A DNA stretch of 9,441 nucleotides from Rubrobacteraceae bacterium (GCA_013698525.1 JACCSM010000532.1:1-9441); one strand, 5' to 3'. Numbered from the stretch's first letter, positions 1-7,652 are shown. Notes: generated by a model not told the origin, from the letters alone. A program made the numbers and translations.

Positions 1-812
1 TGGGAGGCCGCCGCCTTTCCTGCGGCCTCGGTGCGTCCGGCTTTGATCACTATTATCGGCTTGGTCAGGGCGACCTCGCGGGCCGCCGAGAGGAAAGTGC
101 GGGCGTCGCCGATCGACTCCATGTAGATGATGATGCTCTTCGTATAGGGGTCGTCGCCGAGGTAGTGGATCAAGTCTCCCCAGCCTACGTCCATCATGGA
201 GCCTACGCTGACGAGCGCCGAGAATCCGATGTTCTCCATAAAGCTCTGGTCGAGGATGGCCGTCAGCAAAGCCCCACTCTGGCTCAGTAGGGCCACGTTC
301 CCTGGACGGGCGATTGCGCCGGCGAAGGTGGCGTTGAAGCCCGTGGGCGGCTTCATCACCCCGAGGCAGTTGGGACCTACAATCCTCATCCTGCCCAGCC
401 TGGCCTCCTCCAGGACCTGGCGCTCGAGCTCTGCCCCTTCTGGCCCAGTCTCCCTGAAACCGGCGGAGATGATCACGGCTCCCTCGACGCCAGCCTCCAC
501 GCACTCACGGATTATCCCCGGCACCGCTGGCGCAGGGGCGACGATGACCGCGAGGTCCACCCTCGCAGGCACTTCGGAGACGGAAGGGTAGGCCTTTATG
601 CCGAGTACGTTGGGCCTGCGCGAGTTCACGGGGAAGACCGTGCCGCCGAACGGGCTGCTCACCAGGTTCCACATGATCGTGCGCCCCACGCTCCCTGGCC
701 GCTCGGTAGCACCGATCACGGCGACCGTCTCGGGACGGAAGATCGTGTCCAATTGCTGTTTTTCGTAACCCAGAACGTCGTGGGCCGGGTCCGCGCTCTT
801 AGACCGCTTCAT
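1..812 (-). CDS. Acyl-CoA synthetase (NDP-forming), N-terminal CoA-binding part, cut by the window edge
   Basis: The 270 visible codons give the CoA-binding (Rossmann) and succinyl-CoA ligase-like domains of the NDP-forming acetate/acyl-CoA ligase superfamily, which interconverts an acyl-CoA and acid with ATP/ADP through a phospho-histidine. Seen: nucleotide-fold motif [12 protein letters not shown] at residues 32-43, GPNCLGVM at 146-153, SQSGAL at 177-182, and [14 protein letters not shown] at the very end. In this family the last motif is followed directly by the catalytic His; the partial codon left at the window edge is CA, compatible with His. ATG at 812 is preceded by AAGGAG (823-818) with 5 nt spacing. 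The rest lies outside: family members are either about 700 residues (alpha-beta fusions) or about 900 with a GNAT acetyltransferase domain (Pat type). Which one this is cannot be seen. A GCTGANNN repeat pair sits 22 nt before the start codon. Confidence 0.88.
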   Translation of the reverse strand, partial: MKRSKSADPAHDVLGYEKQQLDTIFRPETVAVIGATERPGSVGRTIMWNLVSSPFGGTVFPVNSRRPNVLGIKAYPSVSEVPARVDLAVIVAPAPAVPGIIRECVEAGVEGAVIISAGFRETGPEGAELERQVLEEARLGRMRIVGPNCLGVMKPPTGFNATFAGAIARPGNVALLSQSGALLTAILDQSFMENIGFSALVSVGSMMDVGWGDLIHYLGDDPYTKSIIIYMESIGDARTFLSAAREVALTKPIIVIKAGRTEAAGKAAAS

Positions 813-834
813 AGTCGCTCCTTCGTCGCTCCTG

Positions 835-852
835 GCTGGTCAGCATTTCAGC
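835..852 (-). repeat. GCTGANNN octamer repeat, two units
   Basis: Read on the minus strand this is GCTGAAAT then GCTGACCA then GC: two units of the 8-bp family that recurs in four other intergenic places of this window. It has the same orientation as the acyl-CoA synthetase gene and ends 22 nt before its ATG, next to the Shine-Dalgarno, so it would be in the mRNA leader. Confidence 0.75.
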
Positions 853-879
853 TTCTCCGTGTTGTAGGTACCCGCGCCT

Positions 880-934
880 GGGGAACTCACGCTCCCCTTC
901 TTACGCACCTCTTTTTGTAGCACCAGGCGTAAGA
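880..934. other. Tandem hairpins in the acyl-CoA synthetase upstream region
   Basis: Two neighbouring inverted repeats: GGGGA (880-884) with TCCCC (893-897), and perfect 8-bp arms TCTTACGC (899-906) with GCGTAAGA (927-934) around a 20-nt loop. In minus orientation they lie 68-122 nt upstream of the acyl-CoA synthetase start, so they could be a leader structure. There is no U-tract after either, so a classical terminator is not supported. No known riboswitch class is recognised. Confidence 0.35.
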
Positions 935-980
935 GTGGGCCGTGAACCTGCCTACGAGTCTCGTCCGAGAAAAGCTGTTG

Positions 981-1004
981 GCTGACCAGCTGAAATGCTG
1001 ACTC
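981..1004 (+). repeat. GCTGANNN octamer repeat, three units
   Basis: Three exact 8-bp steps: GCTGACCA (981-988), GCTGAAAT (989-996), GCTGACTC (997-1004). The TGA triplets at 983, 991 and 999 fall in three different reading frames. The tract is directly followed by a perfect 6-bp hairpin (CGCGAA 1004-1009, TTCGCG 1014-1019, loop GATT). It lies about 45 nt upstream of a candidate -10 box and points towards the sortase. Confidence 0.75.
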
Positions 1005-1050
1005 GCGAAGATTTTCGCGCGAGGATGTAGAACGGAAAACTCAAGCGGTA

Positions 1051-1068
1051 TATGATGCAGTGTGCATC
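1051..1068 (+). promoter_or_regulatory. Candidate -10 box with overlapping operator-like inverted repeat
   Basis: TATGAT (1051-1056) matches the TATAAT consensus at five of six bases. The perfect inverted repeat GATGCA (1054-1059), spacer GTG, TGCATC (1063-1068) overlaps the end of the box and covers the expected transcription start. That geometry fits a repressor site. The -35 region is poor: TAGAAC at 1028-1033 with 17 nt spacing matches at only three positions. It would drive the small ORF at 1137 and the sortase. Both promoter and operator are inferences from position and symmetry. Confidence 0.4.
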
Positions 1069-1136
1069 GCAACGCTCTGAAGGTTCCCGAGTACAACTTC
1101 GCCGGTTGGTCTCAGAGCACGGCGGGAGGGGATGGG

Positions 1137-1343
1137 GTGAGTACCTTGGACAACAGCGGATTCGTCGCGGGAGCCGCGATAGACCGGAAGCTCGGCAATA
1201 GCCAGTCGCGGGTGAACGCTACTCCAGGCAACATCGCAGGCGCGCCGACAGACCAACGTGAAATGCCTGACGCGGTGCTCCGGCTGGCCCAGGTAGCCGC
1301 TGGAATCTTGCCGGTGCGGGCTGCCCTCGAGCGCGGCAGGTAG
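1137..1343 (+). CDS. Possible small protein (68 aa) upstream of the sortase
   Basis: A GTG at 1137 preceded by GGGAGGGG (1124-1131, 5 nt spacing) opens a 68-codon frame ending in TAG at 1343, 12 nt before the sortase start. Third positions are about 73% G/C, which fits coding sequence. The product begins VSTLDNSGFVAGAAIDRKLG and ends in a more helical stretch (MPDAVLRLAQVAAGILPVRA). It has no signal peptide, no clear membrane segment and no LPXTG/LAXTG-type sorting signal, so it is not an evident sortase substrate. The frame stays open up to a GTG at 1062, but that start lies inside the operator-like repeat and has no Shine-Dalgarno. Not recognised; it may be a translational leader for the sortase or a chance frame. 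Confidence 0.35.
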   Translation: MSTLDNSGFVAGAAIDRKLGNSQSRVNATPGNIAGAPTDQREMPDAVLRLAQVAAGILPVRAALERGR

Positions 1344-1355
1344 CGCAGTCCTGCC

Positions 1356-2249
1356 GTGCGACTCCGTGACCTAACCTACAGGTTCGAGCGAGACCCGCTC
1401 CTCAGAGTCGGGGTGGTCGCGATGATCCTCGCGCTCGGGTTCGCGACTGTCGTGGCCGTCGCCGCCTCTCTCGAAGGGCCGATGGAGCCTGCAGCCGCGA
1501 AACAAGAGGTGAAGTCCGCCACCGAGCCGCTCGTCCGCTCCGACCCCAGCGTCGACCCGTGGGTAGAGAAGGACATACCTCCGCCCAGGCCAGAGGTAAC
1601 TTCCAGACCACCCTCCCCGTCGAATCCAGATAAACGGCCAGCGCCGCAGCCTGAACCCAGGACCCGATCCAGCGCGTCCCAGGCCGAGGATTTCCGAACC
1701 TGGCAATCTAGCTCCGGGAATGCCAAGGACCAAAGCCGCCAAGCCCTTCCCCTGGACGAGACCGACTACCCCCTCCCGACTAACGACCAACTCCAGGCCA
1801 CAAACCAGCCAAGGCACTACCATCTGCCCCCAGGCGCCATCATGTCCCTCTCCGTAAGGTCCATCGGCCTCGACAACGTCCCCGTCCTGAACTCGAACAC
1901 GAGGAGGGCCCTGGACATGGGAGTCGTCCACCTCCCCGACACCTCCTTTCCCTGGTCAGAGACCCCTGAGAGAAACGTCTACCTTGCAGGACACAGGCTG
2001 GGATGGCCAGGCACGGGAAGCCACCTCGTCTTCTACCGCCTCAACGAGCTGGACGGGGGAGAGAGGATAACCCTAAGAGACCGCCAGGGCACAAGATACC
2101 ACTACAGGGTACTAGAGAGCTTCATCGTAGGACCGGAGGATGATTGGGTGACAGGAAGGGTGAGAGGCAGGGACCTGCTGACCTTGCAGACGTGCACCCC
2201 GATACCGACCTTCGAGAAGCGTTTGATCGTCCGCGCGGAACGAATTTAG
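1356..2249 (+). CDS. Class E-like sortase, membrane anchored
   Basis: A transpeptidase that links secreted proteins to the cell wall at a C-terminal sorting signal; it acts outside the membrane. The 297-residue product has a short basic N-terminus (residues 1-14), one membrane segment (about 15-38), a proline-, serine- and charge-rich stalk (about 41-155), and a sortase domain (about 155-297). Catalytic residues are visible: His213 in YLAGHRLG, Cys280 in LLTLQTC and Arg289 in FEKRLIVRA. The TLxTC and YLAGH forms resemble actinobacterial class E enzymes, which are known to prefer LAXTG-type signals; the subclass is inferred. GTG at 1356 is chosen because it keeps the basic residues before the membrane segment; its ribosome site is weak (AGG about 16 nt upstream). 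ATG 1422 would cut into the membrane segment. No substrate protein with a sorting motif lies in the window. It converges on the aldolase gene. Confidence 0.88.
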   Translation: MRLRDLTYRFERDPLLRVGVVAMILALGFATVVAVAASLEGPMEPAAAKQEVKSATEPLVRSDPSVDPWVEKDIPPPRPEVTSRPPSPSNPDKRPAPQPEPRTRSSASQAEDFRTWQSSSGNAKDQSRQALPLDETDYPLPTNDQLQATNQPRHYHLPPGAIMSLSVRSIGLDNVPVLNSNTRRALDMGVVHLPDTSFPWSETPERNVYLAGHRLGWPGTGSHLVFYRLNELDGGERITLRDRQGTRYHYRVLESFIVGPEDDWVTGRVRGRDLLTLQTCTPIPTFEKRLIVRAERI

Positions 2250-2252
2250 AGC

Positions 2253-2294
2253 ACTTCAGCACGCCGCCCTACGGGCGGCTCTCAGCAATTCAGC
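2253..2294 (-). repeat. Composite repeat: octamers plus GC hairpin (minus copy)
   Basis: Read on the minus strand: GCTGAATT (2294-2287), GCTGAGAG (2286-2279), a perfect 7-bp hairpin with arms GCCGCCC/GGGCGGC (2279-2263, 3-nt loop), then GCGTGCTGA (2264-2256) within the unit GCTGAAGT (2260-2253). The order octamers, GC hairpin, GT, octamer is the same as in the plus-strand copy at 2381-2430. The hairpin starts 13 nt after the sortase stop and may also serve as its terminator. Confidence 0.65.
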
Positions 2295-2380
2295 CAGGTG
2301 GTAAGCCTTACCCGAGGCTCGGGAGTACATCCCTCTGAGGTTCTACCGGGCGATTGGGCGAGGCACCTCGGGCAGACAAA

Positions 2381-2472
2381 GCTGAAATGCTGACTGGCTG
2401 ACAAGCCGCCGTCAGGCGGCGTGCTGACAAGCGGAAGCCGGAGGCTGGAGCGTGCTGACTAGCTGACCAGCT
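2381..2472 (+). repeat. Composite repeat: octamers plus GC hairpins (plus copy)
   Basis: GCTGAAAT (2381), GCTGACTG (2389) and GCTGACAA (2397) run without gaps. A hairpin GCCGCC-GTCA-GGCGGC (2405-2420) follows, then GCGTGCTGA (2419-2427), a second, weaker hairpin around AGCC-GGA-GGCT (2436-2446), another GCGTGCTGA (2450-2458), and units GCTGACTA (2454) and GCTGACCA (2462). It ends 2 nt from the aldolase stop codon. The segment AGCTG-AC-CAGCT (2461-2472) is itself a small inverted repeat, also present at 3924-3935. Confidence 0.7.
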
Positions 2473-2474
2473 AT

Positions 2475-3500
2475 TTATGCTGCTTGTTCTTCCATCTCCT
2501 CCGAGTAGTCGCCTGAGCGTGCGGCGCCGTTCATCTTCGCCCTGTGGTGGAAGGCCTTCTGGGCTGCCTGGACGTTATCTACGTCTCCGCCCCATATCTC
2601 CATCGGTTGCCCCTGCAGCGCCCGCGCGTAGGAGAACGAGAGCTCCCACGGCAGGCCCCCGTACATGGAGTTCATGGCGTTAAGGTGGGCCGTCGCCCGC
2701 AGGTCGGTCTGGCCGCCGGAGAGGAAGGCTATGCCAGGCACCGCCGCCGGCACCGTCCTGAGCAGGCACTCCACCGTCGCACTCGCTACCTCTTCGACGC
2801 TGACCTGTTGTGGCGCGTCCTTGCCCGAGATGACCATGTTGGGCTTCAGGAGTATCCCCGAGAGTTCGACGCCGTGCTCGTAGAGCTCCCCGAAGGTTCG
2901 GTTCAGCATCCACTCCGTGGCGTCGTAGCATTGCTCGATGGAGTGATCTCCATCTATAAGGACCTCGGGCTCTACTATGGGGACGAGGTCGTGCTCCTGG
3001 GCGAACGCAGCATACAGGGCGAGCGCCTCCGCGTTGGCCTCTACGCAACTCTCGGTGGGGATGCCGTCCCCTATCGTTATAACGGCCCGCCACTTGGTGA
3101 AGCGCGCCCCAATCTCACGGTATTCGGCGAGCCTGTCGCCGAGGCCGTCGAGTCCCTGGGTGAACTTCTCGCCTTCTGAGAGGGGCAGATCGACAGTACT
3201 CTTGTCCACCTTGATGCCAGGGATGACGCCGGCACCCTCGAGCACCTCGGGCATCGGGGTGCCGTCCGAGGTCTCCTGGCGGATGGTCTCTTCGAAGAGG
3301 ATCACACCGGAGAGGAACTCCCCGATGCCCTCCGTCGTGAAGAGCATCTCCCTGTAGGCCCGACGGCTCTCTTCGCTCGACTCTATACCGACGGCCTCGA
3401 ACCGCTTGCCTATGGTGCCGAAGCTCTCGTCTGCGGCGAGTATGCCCTTCCCAGGAGCTACGAGCTCGCGGGCCGTCTCTTCGAGCTTACTAACGTCCAT
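2475..3500 (-). CDS. Fructose-bisphosphate aldolase, class I
   Basis: Cytosolic glycolytic/gluconeogenic enzyme that reversibly splits fructose 1,6-bisphosphate into glyceraldehyde 3-phosphate and dihydroxyacetone phosphate through a lysine Schiff base, without metal. The 341 residues match the usual length of the eukaryote-type class I family. Residues seen: Asp24 in GILAADES, Lys136 in FTKWRAVITI, Glu177 in VPIVEPEVLIDGDH, Schiff-base Lys219 in GILLKPNMV, and the phosphate-binding FLSGGQTD stretch. ATG at 3500 is chosen over the upstream in-frame ATG at 3566 because AAGGAG (3513-3508) lies 7 nt before it, and because the added N-terminus would cross a strong hairpin and match nothing in the family. 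The 47-codon ORF lies upstream on the same strand and could share its transcript. Confidence 0.95.
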   Translation of the reverse strand: MDVSKLEETARELVAPGKGILAADESFGTIGKRFEAVGIESSEESRRAYREMLFTTEGIGEFLSGVILFEETIRQETSDGTPMPEVLEGAGVIPGIKVDKSTVDLPLSEGEKFTQGLDGLGDRLAEYREIGARFTKWRAVITIGDGIPTESCVEANAEALALYAAFAQEHDLVPIVEPEVLIDGDHSIEQCYDATEWMLNRTFGELYEHGVELSGILLKPNMVISGKDAPQQVSVEEVASATVECLLRTVPAAVPGIAFLSGGQTDLRATAHLNAMNSMYGGLPWELSFSYARALQGQPMEIWGGDVDNVQAAQKAFHHRAKMNGAARSGDYSEEMEEQAA

Positions 3501-3533
3501 CGCCGATCTCCTTCCGTAGGACCTTACGACAGA

Positions 3534-3557
3534 GGCCCCGGACCGCAGTCCGGGGCC
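3534..3557 (-). promoter_or_regulatory. Strong hairpin in the aldolase leader
   Basis: Perfect 10-bp GC-rich arms (GGCCCCGGAC at 3534-3543, GTCCGGGGCC at 3548-3557) enclose a 4-nt loop. It lies 33 nt upstream of the aldolase ATG and 31 nt after the stop codon of the 47-codon ORF. On the minus strand it is followed by TCTGTCG, not a T-run, so a simple intrinsic terminator is doubtful. An mRNA-stabilising or processing element between two cotranscribed genes, or an attenuator, are alternatives. Confidence 0.6.
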
Positions 3558-3588
3558 CGTGATCATAGAGTTTTGAGTGGCCTTGCTC

Positions 3589-3732
3589 CTAAGCCCTTAC
3601 CAGCTCGCGATCCTTCTCCGCCGGACGTCCCTTCTTGTCCTTCTGCCGCTGGCGGCGCTTGCGTTCTTCTCTCACCCACATCTCCTTGCGGGCCTCTTCT
3701 TCCATCCGGCGATCCCTGTAGGAGTAGCACAT
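3589..3732 (-). CDS. Small highly charged protein (47 aa)
   Basis: ATG at 3732 is preceded by a consensus AAGGAGG (3747-3741) with 8 nt spacing, the strongest ribosome site in the window. The 47-codon frame ends in TAG at 3589. The product starts MCYSYRDRRMEEEARKE and goes on almost entirely with Arg, Lys, Glu, Asp and Gln, ending RELVRA. It looks like one charged helix or a disordered chain; there is no membrane segment. Only one Cys (position 2) is present. A TATGAT box lies upstream (3767-3762), 29 nt before the ATG. It is upstream of and codirectional with the aldolase. Function not recognised. A gene of this size is easily missed by automatic calling. Confidence 0.6.
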   Translation of the reverse strand: MCYSYRDRRMEEEARKEMWVREERKRRQRQKDKKGRPAEKDRELVRA

Positions 3733-3761
3733 GGCCGCTGCCTCCTTACTCACGTTTCCCT

Positions 3762-3767
3762 ATCATA
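3762..3767 (-). promoter_or_regulatory. Candidate -10 box for the 47-aa ORF and aldolase
   Basis: On the minus strand TATGAT matches five of six consensus bases and sits 29 nt before the ATG of the small ORF. This leaves room for a short leader carrying the AAGGAGG site. No good -35 is found at 16-18 nt spacing, so the call rests on the -10 and its position. Confidence 0.4.
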
Positions 3768-3924
3768 ATTCTGTCTACCCGCATCCCGGCGGGCTAAACA
3801 TCGGCCGACCCGACAGCCACGCGGCCTCTGAGTCCCTATTCACATGCAGAAAGCGATTTAGCCGAGGAATCGACCTACCGCGAGTCGCCCATTCGGCCAA
3901 AGGCGATCGATCTTCAGCCATGAA

Positions 3925-3956
3925 GCTGACCAGCTGAAGTGCTGAAATGCTGAACA
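3925..3956 (+). repeat. GCTGANNN octamer repeat, four units
   Basis: Four gapless units: GCTGACCA (3925), GCTGAAGT (3933), GCTGAAAT (3941), GCTGAACA (3949). TGA triplets at 3927, 3935 and 3943 cover all three plus-strand frames. CTTCAGC at 3912-3918 can pair with GCTGAAG at 3933-3939 (7-bp stem). The tract points towards the DUF255 gene and ends 71 nt before its start. The ATG that a naive caller would take as that gene's start (3947) is inside this repeat. Confidence 0.75.
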
Positions 3957-4012
3957 CCGGATACCGAACCCCGATCCATGATACGTTAGGGTCCGCAGCT
4001 AAACGCCGTTTC

Positions 4013-4018
4013 GGGAGG
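4013..4018 (+). promoter_or_regulatory. Ribosome binding site deciding the DUF255 start
   Basis: GGGAGG, 9 nt before GTG 4028. There is no comparable site before the in-frame ATG at 3947, so this fixes the shorter protein. Confidence 0.7.
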
Positions 4019-4027
4019 CGAGAGACC

Positions 4028-6082
<2,055 letters not shown>

Positions 6083-6169
6083 AAAGGGCGCCCGATCTGA
6101 CGATCGAGGACAGGTCTCCGAAGAGCTACCGGTCAAGTCGATCTACCAGGCACCTCGCCGGATGGGGCG

Positions 6170-7504
6170 CTACAGATCTGCCTGCTCGCCCCTCGGAGGC
6201 CTATCGGGGCGCAACCATAGCGAGACGTGGGCAGGCTGCATCGTCTCCCTTATCACGTCCGCGAGATCGCTGTTCAGCGTCTCCAGGTCCGTCTCCTCGC
6301 GAAGCCTGGCGGAGAACGCTTCCAGGGTCTTTCTCGCGTCGTACTTGCGTCTGTAGAAACGACGATCTATGAACGACTGGATACGGCGCCTCAAGGGGTT
6401 GAACAGCGCGGCGATCACGAGTGTCGAGATGACCACGGCCAGTTGGGGTTGCTCCGTCTGGCCCGTAAGCGCACGGAGGATCGTCTGGGTCGCCGCCACG
6501 CTTCCGAAATAGAGTGCGACCAGCATGGCCGTGAGAGAACCGTATACCAGCGTGCGGTTTATGACGACGTCTATATCGTAGAGTCGGTACTTCAGGACTG
6601 CGAAGCCTATGGCCACTGGCACTCCCGCGAAGCCAAGCACAGCCACAGAGAAGAGGACCTCGGCCCACCAAGGAAACCGGGGTATGCTACCACCGCTCTC
6701 CGATATATTCAGTACGAAGACCAACTGGCTGATGATGGCGATCAGGTACAACAGGCCAGAGAATGAGGCGACGAAGGCGACCCATTTGATCTGCTGGCGC
6801 ACCTCGCCCCTCGAACGCCGGAAACGCAATACCATGCTCACCGCTGAAGCGAGGATGCACAAAGGCAGCAGTGGGAGAATGATATACGACACATCCTCCA
6901 GCCAGGGGAGTGCCTCGAGCCCGAACGGGTTGCGCACTCCTCCTTGGTTCTCTAAAGGTCCAGGAGCGAGCCCCTCGGTGATGCTTAGCAGCACGATCAT
7001 CACTCCCGAGAGCCAGGCCAGCGGACGCCACCTTTTCGAGGGAAGCCTCCCGTCCGGGAACAGCAGGATCATGTAGATCCCGAACAGACCTACGGTGGGT
7101 ACCCACAGCCACTGGTTGCCTATCGTGCCGACCGCCACGGGAAAGGGGACCGAGCCTGGTCTGGCAACGCCGTAGATGCTGTAGCTATCGGTAACCGCAA
7201 GGAGCATCCATAAGAGGCCGCTTGCGAGGCAGATCCAACCTATAGGGTTCTGCGGTCGCCTGGAGGCGACCAGGGCGCCTACGATGGGGAAGGCCAGGAA
7301 GAGCACGAAGATCACCGTCTCACTAATGGTGCCAGCGATGGTCGAGTCGCCGGGAGACTGCGCGGATTGGGCAAGGACGCCAAGCACGCCGACGGCGACA
7401 AACATTACCCCGCAGAGCGTAGCCAGCGACCACGCTAACCATGCAGCGGCGCGAGCGCTCATCCCGCTGGTCCCTGAATCCTGTTCCTTTGTTCCTTCCG
7501 TCAC
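6170..7504 (-). CDS. Multi-TM sensor-type membrane protein lacking a kinase domain (ComP-like sensory half)
   Basis: A 444-residue membrane protein with roughly nine to ten hydrophobic segments (first about 21-45, last about 354-370). These are followed by the amphipathic basic linker PLRRRIQSFIDRRFYRRKYD (380-399) and a helical stretch to residue 422. The signature KYRLYDIDVVINRTLVYG (315-332) is typical of the membrane half of ComP-like histidine kinases. After a stub resembling the start of a GAF-like domain (VIRETMQPAHVSLWLRP) the frame simply ends. There is no DHp histidine, HATPase or response regulator next to it. It may be a regulatory partner for a kinase encoded elsewhere, or a kinase that has lost its output half. 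GTG at 7504 has no Shine-Dalgarno but a -10-like box 6 nt upstream, suggesting a leaderless mRNA. ATG 7462 (MSARAAAW), with a weak site, is the alternative start. Confidence 0.8.
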   Translation of the reverse strand: MTEGTKEQDSGTSGMSARAAAWLAWSLATLCGVMFVAVGVLGVLAQSAQSPGDSTIAGTISETVIFVLFLAFPIVGALVASRRPQNPIGWICLASGLLWMLLAVTDSYSIYGVARPGSVPFPVAVGTIGNQWLWVPTVGLFGIYMILLFPDGRLPSKRWRPLAWLSGVMIVLLSITEGLAPGPLENQGGVRNPFGLEALPWLEDVSYIILPLLPLCILASAVSMVLRFRRSRGEVRQQIKWVAFVASFSGLLYLIAIISQLVFVLNISESGGSIPRFPWWAEVLFSVAVLGFAGVPVAIGFAVLKYRLYDIDVVINRTLVYGSLTAMLVALYFGSVAATQTILRALTGQTEQPQLAVVISTLVIAALFNPLRRRIQSFIDRRFYRRKYDARKTLEAFSARLREETDLETLNSDLADVIRETMQPAHVSLWLRPDRPPRGEQADL

Positions 7505-7510
7505 GATACC

Positions 7511-7516
7511 AATATA
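7511..7516 (-). promoter_or_regulatory. Candidate leaderless-type -10 box
   Basis: Minus-strand TATATT fits TANNNT and ends 6 nt before GTG 7504. Transcription would then begin at or next to the start codon, which explains the missing Shine-Dalgarno. No convincing -35 is present at normal spacing. Confidence 0.4.
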
Positions 7517-7652
7517 CCGGACGACCGTCTCCCAAACGTTACGGCTGGCCTTACGAGATCGAGCAACGCACCGATCTTCGGAGGTTCATGGCTGGAAGAA
7601 AGAACTCTTCGTGCGTCCCGCCGATAGTCTCGCGATAACATCGTGGCCAGAT

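Larger units (their letters stand above)
813..1136. other. Intergenic region with paired hairpins and repeats
   Basis: This 324-nt stretch holds no convincing gene. It lies between the divergent acyl-CoA synthetase and sortase units and must carry both of their control regions. Seen here: two GCTGANNN repeat tracts (835-852, 981-1004), tandem hairpins (880-897 and 899-934), a 6-bp-stem hairpin at 1004-1019 overlapping the end of the second tract, and a plus-strand -10-like box with an inverted repeat (1051-1068). Minus-strand open frames of 69-71 codons here have no Shine-Dalgarno and no recognisable protein. Confidence 0.6.
2250..2474. other. Palindrome-dense region between convergent genes
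   Basis: No gene is seen in these 225 bp between the stop codons of the sortase and the aldolase. Besides the two inverted repeat/hairpin elements listed separately, it holds GGTAAG-C-CTTACC (2300-2312) and CCCGAG-G-CTCGGG (2311-2323), two abutting near-perfect palindromes. Both genes must end transcription here, but none of the hairpins is followed by a clear T-tract on either strand. If they terminate, they do so without the classical U-run, or with Rho. Confidence 0.6.

Noticed and set aside
196..591. Plus-strand 131-codon frame
   Set aside because: It is antisense to the clear acyl-CoA synthetase coding sequence, and its translation is low in complexity with no family features.
1371..1931. 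Minus-strand 186-codon frame
   Set aside because: It is antisense to the sortase. The Gly/Arg-rich translation is what an antisense reading of the proline-rich stalk gives.
2300..2372. tRNA-like or other known structured RNA between sortase and aldolase
   Set aside because: There are several hairpins, but no acceptor stem, no T-loop consensus and no CCA-bearing cloverleaf could be built.
2544..3179. Plus-strand 211-codon frame
   Set aside because: It is antisense to the aldolase, whose catalytic residues are all intact.
835..3956. CRISPR array or phage/IS ends as explanation for the repeats
   Set aside because: The units are 8 bp with no spacers of constant length, there are no cas genes, and no transposase or target-site duplications were seen.
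6083..6169. Terminator between the convergent DUF255 and sensor genes
   Set aside because: Only the short palindrome GGGCGCCC (6086-6093) was seen. No stable stem with a T-run was found on either strand.
6227..6766. Plus-strand 179-codon frame
   Set aside because: It is antisense to the membrane sensor gene, whose signature motif and hydrophobic pattern are clear.
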